Part shown: positions 6,082-12,107 of the stretch, piece by piece
How the letters are laid out: every line of letters begins with the position of its first letter
How positions within the stretch are numbered: the first letter of the stretch is position 1
Virus record (IMG/VR): IMGVR_UViG_3300029908_000131
Location: 1 to 26,130 of that record
Strand: one strand, 5' to 3'
DNA: 26,130 nucleotides
Source: a virus
Position numbers and translations under genes: made by a program
Notes under the pieces: generated by a model
Database searches by the model: none
Told to the model about the DNA's origin: nothing
What the model saw: only the letters and a program-made list of their open reading frames with translations

Positions 6082-6099
6082 GCGGATTGTTCCGCGGAA
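6082..6099. promoter_or_regulatory. Overlapping GC-rich palindromes before XRE gene
   Basis: GCGGA-TTGT-TCCGC (6082-6095) overlaps the perfect 10-bp palindrome TTCCGCGGAA (6090-6099), 33 bases upstream of the XRE start in otherwise AT-rich sequence. Two mutually exclusive symmetrical elements in 18 bases could be a small operator or a 5' leader hairpin. Function unknown. Confidence 0.35.
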
Positions 6100-6131
6100 A
6101 TTAATGATTTATACACGGAAAAATTCTCGCG

Positions 6132-6467
6132 ATGGAAAAAAAAGAACATACCGAAGATGTCAGAAAAAGGTTTGTAAAAGCCCTTAAAAAGCTAAATGTC
6201 GACATAGATGATTCAACATTTGCGAAGCGAGTGGGTATCTACCAACAAAATGTTTCTAAAATAAAAAATGGCCAGCGCTATCCTACAGTAGAAACCTTAG
6301 TGAATTTGTGTGTGGAGTTCGGGGTGAATCCGGCGTGGATACTGCTAGGGCGTGGAGATATGTTTGTAAAAGACAGTTCTTTAGAGAAAAGCGCCTTAGA
6401 CCGATTGAACCGTTTGGAAAAAACTGTAAAAGAGATGAACGCCGGAAAGCTTAAAAAGAGCGCTTAG
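6132..6467 (+). CDS. XRE-family HTH regulator
   Basis: 111 residues. Residues ~10-75 match an XRE helix-turn-helix: RFVKALKKLN, DSTFAKRVGIYQQNVSKIKNG, then YPTVETLVNLCVEFGVNPAWILLG, including the WILLG ending that is typical of phage and Bacteroidota XRE domains. The C-terminal ~35 residues (SLEKSALDRLNRLEKTVKEM) look like a short coiled coil for dimer formation. No protease domain. It is downstream of, and collinear with, the CI-like repressor, with two inverted repeats in the 127-bp gap. Likely a second lysogeny regulator, for example controlling integrase; this is inferred from position. Confidence 0.85.
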   Translation: MEKKEHTEDVRKRFVKALKKLNVDIDDSTFAKRVGIYQQNVSKIKNGQRYPTVETLVNLCVEFGVNPAWILLGRGDMFVKDSSLEKSALDRLNRLEKTVKEMNAGKLKKSA

Positions 6468-6469
6468 AC

Positions 6470-6510
6470 AGCTTTTTTGAATCGTTAACAGAAAAGCTAA
6501 CATTTTTATC
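6470..6510 (+). terminator. Weak terminator candidate after XRE gene
   Basis: AGCTTTT (6470-6476) can pair with AAAAGCT (6492-6498) around a 15-base loop, followed by AACATTTTTAT. The stem is AT-rich and the loop long, so it would be weak. It lies 3 bases after the stop of the XRE gene, which is the main argument for it. Confidence 0.3.
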
Positions 6511-6596
6511 TTTCTGAAGGCCAATACCAAATAATTAAAATCATTATAACTGCTACAGAATTGAGATCCGGAATTTGCGATCGATGCTGCCAACGA

Positions 6597-6639
6597 TTGT
6601 GGTTCTGAGGGTCGCGGGTTCGACCCCCGTCATCCTCCC
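6597..6639 (+). other. attP candidate: 3' part of tRNA-His
   Basis: The bases read as the 3' half of tRNA-His: anticodon loop TTGTGGT with GTG at 6599-6601, stem strand TCTGA, variable GGGTC, T-arm GCGGG-TTCGACC-CCCGT (6614-6630), acceptor strand CATCCTC and position 73 C (6638), the discriminator typical of tRNA-His. Upstream bases (CCAACGA) do not pair with TCTGA and there is no D-arm or 5' acceptor, so the identity starts at the anticodon loop. A tRNA 3' fragment next to an integrase is a standard attachment core that restores the target tRNA on integration. Phage genes on both sides make this attP rather than attL or attR. Confidence 0.8.
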
Positions 6640-6640
6640 T

Positions 6641-6682
6641 ACACCGGAAAGCATTGTAGCAAAGGCTTTCCGGTGTTTTTTA
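6641..6682 (+). terminator. Strong intrinsic terminator next to attP
   Basis: ACACCGGAAAGC (6641-6652) and GCTTTCCGGTGT (6665-6676) form a perfect 12-bp stem around a 12-base loop, followed by TTTTTT. It starts two bases after the tRNA-like segment. It could serve the host tRNA after integration, so the att identity may extend into it, and it would insulate the integrase from upstream transcription. Confidence 0.85.
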
Positions 6683-6697
6683 AAATTCTCAAACCTG

Positions 6698-6732
6698 TAG
6701 CGATTAGTTAAAACACTAACAAAATCGCTAAC
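6698..6732. promoter_or_regulatory. Inverted repeat directly upstream of integrase
   Basis: TAGCGATT (6698-6705) is the reverse complement of AATCGCTA (6723-6730), with TTA/TAAC-type repeats (AGTTA, ACTAAC, GCTAAC) between and after. A related pair, GTTAAC and GCTAAC, lies at 6484-6500 on the other side of attP. They could be integrase arm sites or an operator over the integrase promoter. No experiment or consensus is available to decide. Confidence 0.35.
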
Positions 6733-6734
6733 AG

Positions 6735-8000
6735 ATGAAGATCAGGTTATTAAACGGCTGCAGTTGCAGCGAACCCGGGGTATATCCTAAAACCTGGGAA
6801 AGAAGTAATGCGTCCATTAAAAAAAACTGGTATATCCATTACCGGTTTTATGATCCGCTCTTTGCCGAAAGCTATCCAAATGGCTACCAGGTACAGGTAA
6901 AGGGCATGAATATTTATAAATCTTTAGCCGAACGGCAGGATGCCACAAAGGAATTATTGGCCGGTGAACTCAAACTGCTGAAAGAACAGGCTTATAATCC
7001 AATTCCTGGCCAAGCTTCCGAACACTCCGATATAGAAGAGCTTTCGGGCGATTACCCCATTCCTCCTGACACGGGATTGACAAAAGCACTTGAAAGAGGA
7101 CTGGAACGCCTTGATATAGTAAAATCCTTTAAGGATGATTTGCTATCTAACCTGAAGTTTATAAAACCTGCCATTGAGCAACTCCGGATGCAGGATCTAC
7201 CTGTAAAAGATGTACGGCGCCGGCATATAGTCATGATTCTGGACCGGTGCGGTAAAAACAAAGATATTTGGACAGCAGCCACTTATAACCGGTATCGTAG
7301 GAATTTAAGTTGCATATTCCGGGAACTTGTCAAAATTGAAGCAATTGAGCACAATCCGATAGATGAATACCTCGAGCAGAAAAAACGAACAGAAACCATA
7401 AAGGAAATCCTTACAGCCGATGAAATTGAGTTAATTAACACAAAGCTCCGGGAACTGAACTTTCCCTTTTGGCGGTTCATACATATTTTTTGCAATTCAG
7501 GCGCTAGGACTACCGAGATCATGAAGGTAAAATTGTCTGAGATAGATCTTAACCGGCAAATGGTACGGTACACTATCAAAAAAGGTAAAAAAATAAGAAT
7601 CGTTGAGCGCCCGATAAAAGATGAGGTTTTTTACCTGTGGGAGCAGTTGGCAGTTGAAGCAAAGAAAATCGGAGACAACTGCTATCTTTTTTCTGAGGGA
7701 TTACGCCCCGGAGAGAATCTTATCCGGACAGACCAGATCAAACGGCGCTGGCGTACATGGGTGCAACTTGGATTAAAAATAAAAAAGACCTGGTATTCCC
7801 TTAAACACCTCAACACTGATAAAATGGATGAGCTGTACGGTAATGATATTGCGGCTCATTTGAACCAGCATGATAAAAAAATGGTAGAAGATCACTATGC
7901 GGTAGGAAATAAAGCACGAAAGAACGAAGTACTTAAGCGGGCCCCGAATCCTCTGGACATTAAGAAAATAGAAAAGGATGCCATTGTCGGCATCCAGTAA
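6735..8000 (+). CDS. Tyrosine-type phage integrase
   Basis: 421 residues. The N-terminus (KKNWYIHYRFYDP, VKGMNIYKSLAERQDATKELL) is the arm-binding type common in Bacteroidota integrases. Residues ~115-210 are a SAM-like core-binding domain, and ~225-400 the catalytic domain. Catalytic candidates are Arg258 (SGARTTEI), Lys in KKGKK (282-286), His379 (LNQHD) and nucleophile Tyr388 (VEDHYAVG). The middle box reads Tyr354-Ser-Leu-Lys357-His instead of HxxRH. It lies 96 bases after the tRNA-His att candidate and would recombine attP with the chromosomal tRNA-His. It converges with the leftward late genes. Function is secure; the unusual active-site box leaves some doubt about catalytic detail. Confidence 0.92.
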   Translation: MKIRLLNGCSCSEPGVYPKTWERSNASIKKNWYIHYRFYDPLFAESYPNGYQVQVKGMNIYKSLAERQDATKELLAGELKLLKEQAYNPIPGQASEHSDIEELSGDYPIPPDTGLTKALERGLERLDIVKSFKDDLLSNLKFIKPAIEQLRMQDLPVKDVRRRHIVMILDRCGKNKDIWTAATYNRYRRNLSCIFRELVKIEAIEHNPIDEYLEQKKRTETIKEILTADEIELINTKLRELNFPFWRFIHIFCNSGARTTEIMKVKLSEIDLNRQMVRYTIKKGKKIRIVERPIKDEVFYLWEQLAVEAKKIGDNCYLFSEGLRPGENLIRTDQIKRRWRTWVQLGLKIKKTWYSLKHLNTDKMDELYGNDIAAHLNQHDKKMVEDHYAVGNKARKNEVLKRAPNPLDIKKIEKDAIVGIQ

Positions 8001-8017
8001 GTTTCTTCTCCCACAAT

Positions 8018-8053
8018 GTCAAAGAGCTTTCCCACCCCCCCACGGTTGGGAAC
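8018..8053. terminator. Possible weak hairpin between convergent genes
   Basis: TTCCCA and TGGGAA around a C-rich loop lie between the ends of the integrase and the leftward late operon. The stem is only about six pairs and no T-run follows. Its position between convergent genes is the main argument. Confidence 0.25.
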
Positions 8054-8066
8054 AGAGGTTATATCA

Positions 8067-8369
8067 TCAGTGAGACTTCTTAGGCACTGTCTTTTTCTTA
8101 TGAACGAGCACGGGCCTATTTACCTTATTGACAGTATAAAAATGATTGAGATCATCCTGTATGCGGCTTAGCCAGCTTAAAGTGTAAACTGCATTCTTCG
8201 GCCGGCCTTGTATCTTATTCAAACAGTCTTGTATGTTGAATAGGGCTATTTTTGCCTGTATATAGCGAGTGGCCGCACTGTCGTACTTCGCTTTCCAGTA
8301 AGAGGTACTATCTTGGCCGCGGGCTGCAAATGATACCAGGATCAATGAAAGTAAAAATGATTTTCTCAT
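8067..8369 (-). CDS. Exported small helical protein, spanin-like candidate
   Basis: 100 residues starting with a Sec signal peptide (MRKSFLLSLILVSFAARGQD, probable cleavage after the Gly before Gln). The mature part is helical (DSTSYWKAKYDSAATRYIQAKIALFN), has one Cys, and ends with a Lys-rich tail (VHKKKTVPKKSH). There is no lipobox and no second membrane span. It is the last gene of the leftward late operon, and its start overlaps the endolysin stop by four bases. An exported helical protein next to an endolysin could link to the outer membrane during lysis, but this spanin role is inferred from position only. Confidence 0.7.
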   Translation of the reverse strand: MRKSFLLSLILVSFAARGQDSTSYWKAKYDSAATRYIQAKIALFNIQDCLNKIQGRPKNAVYTLSWLSRIQDDLNHFYTVNKVNRPVLVHKKKTVPKKSH

Positions 8370-8779
8370 ATAGTTGGATTGTTTAAGGCCTCAATAGTTG
8401 CGTCGTCCATTACCCCCGTTTGAGGTACACCGGCGGCGGCTTGTGTTAGCTGTATTGCAGTGGGCACACCTTTTAATACTGCCATATCGAATGTTTCAGC
8501 TGCTTCGGTAACATCGTTAATTTCATCCCCACGAATAGGATTCCAAAAATCTGCCCGGTAGAAATCAATCATGTCCTGTGTTAGCTCAGGGAATATTTTA
8601 CCATAAACATAGGTTTGTGTTGTCAGAAATGCCCAAATAGGTAGTTTAGGGAAATTCTTTTGAGTAGCGCCGCAATATGTCCCTAATGGAGCACCCTCAT
8701 TACCGGCATCGTTTGGATCTTGTTGCCAGCCGCCCTCGTGTGTTTTTGTTAATGGGAATACGACTTGTAAATCGGCCAT
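8366..8779 (-). CDS. GH108-like endolysin (peptidoglycan hydrolase)
   Basis: From the preferred ATG at 8779 the protein has 137 residues. KTHEGGWQQDPNDAGNEGAP with Glu15 as likely acid resembles the EGGY-DP-D-G start of GH108 N-acetylmuramidases. WNPIRGDEI and the end (GVPTAIQLTQAAAGVPQTG, DATIEALN) match the family's C-terminal PG_binding_3-like part. The family cuts the glycan strand of peptidoglycan. It is shorter than the usual ~170-180 residues. An earlier ATG at 8806 would add nine residues, but that ATG lies in the loop of a perfect hairpin. There is no signal peptide, so release would need a holin. Neighbours are small membrane proteins suited to that role. Confidence 0.85.
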   Translation of the reverse strand: MADLQVVFPLTKTHEGGWQQDPNDAGNEGAPLGTYCGATQKNFPKLPIWAFLTTQTYVYGKIFPELTQDMIDFYRADFWNPIRGDEINDVTEAAETFDMAVLKGVPTAIQLTQAAAGVPQTGVMDDATIEALNNPTI

Positions 8780-8792
8780 TGTAAAATTTTGA

Positions 8793-8822
8793 AATCTCAC
8801 CGGCATTGCTACCGGTGAGATT
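8793..8822. promoter_or_regulatory. Perfect hairpin just upstream of endolysin
   Basis: AATCTCACCGG (8793-8803) and CCGGTGAGATT (8812-8822) are perfect 11-bp arms with loop CATTGCTA. On the minus strand the loop includes an upstream in-frame ATG of the endolysin, and the preferred ATG follows 13 bases after the stem. It could slow or tune endolysin translation, or be an mRNA 3'-end stabiliser of the upstream gene. No strong T-run follows. Confidence 0.6.
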
Positions 8823-8832
8823 GTGATTTAAT

Positions 8833-8852
8833 TAACCCAAAGCGTTGGGTTA
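8833..8852 (-). terminator. Small hairpin after 151-aa gene
   Basis: TAACCCAA and TTGGGTTA form eight pairs around AGCG, beginning three bases after the stop of the 151-residue gene. The minus strand continues with ATTAAATC. The stem is short for a terminator, so it may be a weak attenuator; it works in tandem with the 8793-8822 hairpin. Confidence 0.4.
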
Positions 8853-8855
8853 TCA

Positions 8856-9311
8856 TTATGCTGCATTCAGCCATTCTTTGATACCCAAATAGATTTGGTA
8901 TTCAACAGCGGTGAGTTTGCTGTTGTTGAGATCTGAGAGCACCAGGAGACAGATGTCACGAACAATACCTTTATTCAGCCCGCTCTGGCTCTGAATATCG
9001 GTCGCCAACACCTCAAGTTTTCCTTGTAAAGTTGTCTGAGCATTCACATCGTTGAGGATCTTAGTCCCAACTAATGTATCGGCGATGGCCTTTGTCAGAA
9101 AATTTTCTATTTGAGGTATTTCTGAAATCACCTCTGCAGGTAGGATTGTCGACAATACCAAGGGCGTGCCTGGACTCTCCAGTACCTTTAAAAATCCCTG
9201 TTCGAAGGCGAGTATCGCCCCGGCGTGTGCATCAAGGTATAACATACCTGCACCTATTTTTATTTCAATTTTTCCGAGGACTGCGTTAACCTCGTTTTTG
9301 AACTTTGACAT
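8856..9311 (-). CDS. Hypothetical phage protein, 151 aa
   Basis: 151 residues, helix-rich and acidic. It starts MSKFKNEVNAVLGKIEIKIG and ends AVEYQIYLGIKEWLNAA. Hydrophobic stretches (GAGMLYLDAHAGAILAFEQGFL) are not long enough to be clear membrane spans. No catalytic motif. It sits between the 30-residue membrane protein and the endolysin, so a lysis or late structural role is possible. Similar helical proteins appear in Bacteroidota phages from memory, without a known function. Confidence 0.7.
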   Translation of the reverse strand: MSKFKNEVNAVLGKIEIKIGAGMLYLDAHAGAILAFEQGFLKVLESPGTPLVLSTILPAEVISEIPQIENFLTKAIADTLVGTKILNDVNAQTTLQGKLEVLATDIQSQSGLNKGIVRDICLLVLSDLNNSKLTAVEYQIYLGIKEWLNAA

Positions 9312-9336
9312 AATTTATGTTTTTGGTTAATGAATA

Positions 9337-9429
9337 CTATTTGTTCCTTCTTTTGTGATCGAGGTAATGCAGATAGCAACAAAGGGCTACGGCTAATAAG
9401 ATCACGGCTGTTACGATATATGGATTCAT
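9337..9429 (-). CDS. Small membrane protein, 30 aa, TAATG-coupled
   Basis: A 30-residue frame from the ATG at 9429: MNPYIVTAVILLAVALCCYL followed by HYLDHKRRNK. It has one clear membrane span (about residues 5-20), two adjacent Cys, and a basic tail that would lie in the cytoplasm. The ATG shares its A with the TAA stop of the 119-residue gene (TAATG), indicating coupled translation. Size and setting fit an accessory lysis peptide (antiholin or spanin partner), but this is only contextual. Confidence 0.6.
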   Translation of the reverse strand: MNPYIVTAVILLAVALCCYLHYLDHKRRNK

Positions 9430-9788
9430 TATAAAACAGATTGAGCGATCGGCGCATGAGTGCCATTCTGTACCGCCTGGTTAAGGATAGCTGCCTTGAC
9501 TTCATCCGGTACAAGGTTTGGATCCGTTGAAGGCAACTTTGCAACTATACCGCTGCCGGTAAGAAGTGCACTAATAGCTGTAGTAATCACTACAAACTTT
9601 GCATGTTGCGGAGCTGTCATAAATGAGAAAAACCCACTTTGGTCTAAAGCGATTGCAGTGGCCCATAAAGAAGCAGCAACACCTCCTATCCATTGTATTT
9701 TTATAGCCCATTTCGGCGATTTGCTCGTAAACCGCTTTAGCCAATATCTGATGCCGGTATAACAAATTTTTTGTTCGATCTGATTCAT
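9429..9788 (-). CDS. Holin candidate, two membrane spans
   Basis: 119 residues with two hydrophobic segments, IQWIGGVAASLWATAIAL (about 32-49) and VVITTAISALLTGSGIV (about 66-82), a basic N-terminus (RYWLKRFTSKSPKW) and a soluble C-terminus (STDPNLVPDEVKAAILNQAV). This two-span layout and the position a few genes before the endolysin in a late operon fit a class II-like holin, which would open the inner membrane. I cannot place it in a named holin family. It is preceded one base away by the 70-residue membrane protein and followed by a 30-residue membrane protein. Confidence 0.65.
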   Translation of the reverse strand: MNQIEQKICYTGIRYWLKRFTSKSPKWAIKIQWIGGVAASLWATAIALDQSGFFSFMTAPQHAKFVVITTAISALLTGSGIVAKLPSTDPNLVPDEVKAAILNQAVQNGTHAPIAQSVL

Positions 9789-9789
9789 A

Positions 9790-10002
9790 TTAAGCTGCTT
9801 TATTTAGTTTGTAAACTTTATCGTAAATGTCTTTTATCTGCTCGGAGTGTTGCTCGATCTGTATCTTGTGTTCCATGTTTAGGCCGTACATCTCTCTGAG
9901 GGTGTGGTTTAGGTTCTTAATGTAACCAATACCTACGCCAAGCAGTACGAGAAATATACCACCCATGAAAGTGAGAATGGATCCGACTATTATATTGAAC
10001 AT
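9790..10002 (-). CDS. Small membrane protein with coiled-coil tail, 70 aa
   Basis: 70 residues. Residues 2-28 form one long hydrophobic span (FNIIVGSILTFMGGIFLVLL plus GVGIGYI). Residues 30-70 are charged and heptad-patterned (LREMYGLNMEHKIQIEQHSE, QIKDIYDKVYKLNKAA), so a coiled coil is likely. An N-terminal anchor with a coiled coil is the i-spanin plan; it is also seen in some holin accessories. Its stop is one base before the holin candidate. No family was recognised. Confidence 0.65.
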   Translation of the reverse strand: MFNIIVGSILTFMGGIFLVLLGVGIGYIKNLNHTLREMYGLNMEHKIQIEQHSEQIKDIYDKVYKLNKAA

Positions 10003-10022
10003 GGCTGTTTTCGTTTGGGTGA

Positions 10023-10475
10023 TTACTGTTTGTTTAAAAGAAAGTAGTTGGCGCCATCATAAAAGATCGCGGCGCTCTTATATGGAGTGCCGGTAAAGTG
10101 GTAAACAGAAGCGCCGTTAATACTCCCTGCATCCGGAATGAAGTTTACAGTATCAGTTGTCGATGCATCCTGCGATGTAAACAACATGATCTGCCCAGCG
10201 CTATAATTCGCGTGGTGCAGTACTATAGTATCATGTGAGTCTGCTACCGTTAACACTCCCAGGTAATGGCCATTGAAAGTGTAATTTCTTGCGGAGACAT
10301 GTTCAGTGTCTGCCAGGCGCGGTACAAACGTTGCATAAGCCGCATGTTGTGTTTCCAATGTGTGGATCGTATCAGTGCTGGTCTGCTGCCGGTGTAGTGA
10401 TATAGGATCTGTCTGTGCGGATGCTGAGGCGGCAAACATCGTTGCGGCAATCAGTAAAAAGAGTAGTTTTTTCAT
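10023..10475 (-). CDS. Exported hypothetical protein, 150 aa
   Basis: 150 residues with a textbook Sec signal peptide (MKKLLFLLIAATMFAASASA, cleavage before QTDP). The mature part is beta-rich and polar (NYTFNGHYLGVLTVADSHDTIVL, SQDASTTDTVNFIPDAG, IFYDGANYFLLNK) with no Cys. The ending AAIFYDGANYFLL resembles the YYDGAHW motif of the two fibre-like proteins upstream, suggesting a shared building block. No enzyme motif. It begins the gene run that leads into the membrane and lysis genes. It could be a surface or virion-attached protein; not recognised. Confidence 0.75.
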   Translation of the reverse strand: MKKLLFLLIAATMFAASASAQTDPISLHRQQTSTDTIHTLETQHAAYATFVPRLADTEHVSARNYTFNGHYLGVLTVADSHDTIVLHHANYSAGQIMLFTSQDASTTDTVNFIPDAGSINGASVYHFTGTPYKSAAIFYDGANYFLLNKQ

Positions 10476-10536
10476 TTTGCTTTTGTTGATTTTATGATTA
10501 TTAAAAAGGTTACTGATTTGGTGAAAACGTTTGTTG

Positions 10537-11838
10537 TTAATTTAATTGAACTAAAAGTCCTGAATTATAAGTGACAGTACCCGTAATGGTATATGTGATT
10601 GTCATTAGCGTGGATGCTGGTATATACAAACTCATAGGCGCATATGGAACCGGTTTCTGTGCTGAAAAAGCCGCGGTCGTTTGCCCCTGAGGGTAAAACG
10701 TCAATGTTTGAGAATTAGATGTTTCATCTATGTAGGTAATAGTAACAGTTAAGGTGCCACCGGTGACAGCTGTTAGATTAGCAACCGGTGCTATTAAATA
10801 TTCACCAGCGATTGTAGAGTTAATTGAATAGGTGGAATTTCCAGTGACTCCTGATTCCCTGCCGGAATAAATCGTCTGAGCACATTTATTTATTGCTGCC
10901 TTTAACGAATTTGCTGTGTCTATTACCTGAATACTATCAGCAAGAACACCACCTATAGAGGGGAATTTTGTTGTAGAGGTAATGCCATTCCCACCACTCC
11001 AGGTTACAGTATGATATGTTCCTCCGAACAGGACTTGAAAAAAGGGAGTGCGTTGATTGTAACATTGAAATACAAAACTTTGATTCCCGTATGGGTCTTG
11101 TATACCCATCAGAGTACCGGTATCGGCATTATTGTCTGCGAAGAAATCAGGCCATTGGGCAGACACTATATAAGGAATATCAGCCCGGATCGCTAAATCA
11201 GAATCAACCACGGCCAAACTATCTGCCAGTATGTAGGAATAAGCTTGTGGACGCCAATTATAATTACCCATTACATACGGAGGTAAAAACGAACACATAT
11301 TATTTGACATGTCTTGGAAGAAAAACCCTTCACCTTTTGCGCCGATACCTATAATGTCACCGGTAGATGTATTTCTAAAAAAAATATTGTGGTCATCACC
11401 GTAAAGTGTGTTGCTGCCGTTGACAAAAAACAATCCGCCACCGTCACCCGATAGATTAGCCTGGTATGCGGTATTTCCTGAGCCTATTGACAAAATAATA
11501 GGCGTAGTCGAAGTGTTGCCATTGAAAAGTGTTTGGTCTAAAGTCTGAGAGCCGCCGCCTATATTAGGAGATATCCAGTGAGCACCATCATAGTAAAACA
11601 GATAGCCATCCTGAACTACGATCGTACCGGTGTCAAGTAACTCCGGGCTTGGAAACAGATTCCACAATGCTGCTGCACGGGTTGTGTCGGTACCTGTCTT
11701 AATTGAAATAACGGCCTGCACCATGCCGTTAAACTTATTGTTTGAACTTGCATTGCCTGCACCATTGGGAGGAAACGTCTGCTGTCCGTAAGCAATGAGC
11801 CCGGAGATTAGTAAAAGTGTTGTTAGTAGTGTTTTCAT
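10537..11838 (-). CDS. Exported fibre-like protein, 433 aa
   Basis: 433 residues. It starts with a Sec signal peptide (MKTLLTTLLLISGLIAYGQ, cleavage before the next Q). Residues ~35-95 contain FNGMVQAVISIKTGTDTT and LDTGTIVVQDGYLFYYDGAHW, shared with the 574-residue neighbour. The middle is Gly/Asn-rich beta repeats with ADSLAVVDSDLAIRADIP. The C-terminal ~100 residues (NLTAVTGGTLTVTITYIDET, then TLTFYPQGQTTAAFS) look like a compact beta-sandwich tip domain often seen on phage fibres. No enzyme signature. A host-recognition or adhesion role is inferred. The export signal is odd for a virion protein, and no internal Met near it offers a signal-free start before residue 39. Confidence 0.8.
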   Translation of the reverse strand: MKTLLTTLLLISGLIAYGQQTFPPNGAGNASSNNKFNGMVQAVISIKTGTDTTRAAALWNLFPSPELLDTGTIVVQDGYLFYYDGAHWISPNIGGGSQTLDQTLFNGNTSTTPIILSIGSGNTAYQANLSGDGGGLFFVNGSNTLYGDDHNIFFRNTSTGDIIGIGAKGEGFFFQDMSNNMCSFLPPYVMGNYNWRPQAYSYILADSLAVVDSDLAIRADIPYIVSAQWPDFFADNNADTGTLMGIQDPYGNQSFVFQCYNQRTPFFQVLFGGTYHTVTWSGGNGITSTTKFPSIGGVLADSIQVIDTANSLKAAINKCAQTIYSGRESGVTGNSTYSINSTIAGEYLIAPVANLTAVTGGTLTVTITYIDETSNSQTLTFYPQGQTTAAFSAQKPVPYAPMSLYIPASTLMTITYTITGTVTYNSGLLVQLN

Positions 11839-11842
11839 TATT

Positions 11843-12097
11843 TTAGTTGTTTGATATTAAAGTCAATCCCTTTGCATTTGCAACAAAAGTGTATGGATAT
11901 TGTAAGCTTGGTAATAATGGTGTATAAGTGTCTCCGGCTTCCTGCTCAGTGCCAGAGTCCACCACGTGCCCGTCAGCTGTGAATAATACCCAGTTATAAG
12001 TTCTGGTAGTATTCCAGTCATCAAAAACACAGGTAACATTTAGCTGAGCTGCAATGAGTCCTGTATTCGTCCATGGTGTAGGTTGAATGCTTTTCAT
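11843..12097 (-). CDS. Hypothetical protein between fibre genes, 84 aa
   Basis: 84 residues, beta-rich, no signal peptide: MKSIQPTPWTNTGLIAAQLN, then CVFDDWNTTRTYNWVLFTAD and SLQYPYTFVANAKGLTLISN. It has one Cys and several aromatics. It lies between the two exported fibre-like genes, four bases from the downstream start and ten from the upstream stop. The size and position would fit a fibre chaperone or a small virion protein, but no family is recognised. Confidence 0.65.
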   Translation of the reverse strand: MKSIQPTPWTNTGLIAAQLNVTCVFDDWNTTRTYNWVLFTADGHVVDSGTEQEAGDTYTPLLPSLQYPYTFVANAKGLTLISNN

Positions 12098-12107
12098 ATT
12101 TTTCAGT

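Noticed and set aside
6540-6640. A complete tRNA-His gene
   Set aside because: No 5' acceptor strand, D-arm or 5' anticodon strand pairs with the 3' part; only the 3' segment is present.
8780-8806. Nine extra N-terminal residues on the endolysin
   Set aside because: The first ATG is in a perfect hairpin loop and the added residues do not resemble the family start; I keep the ATG at 8779.
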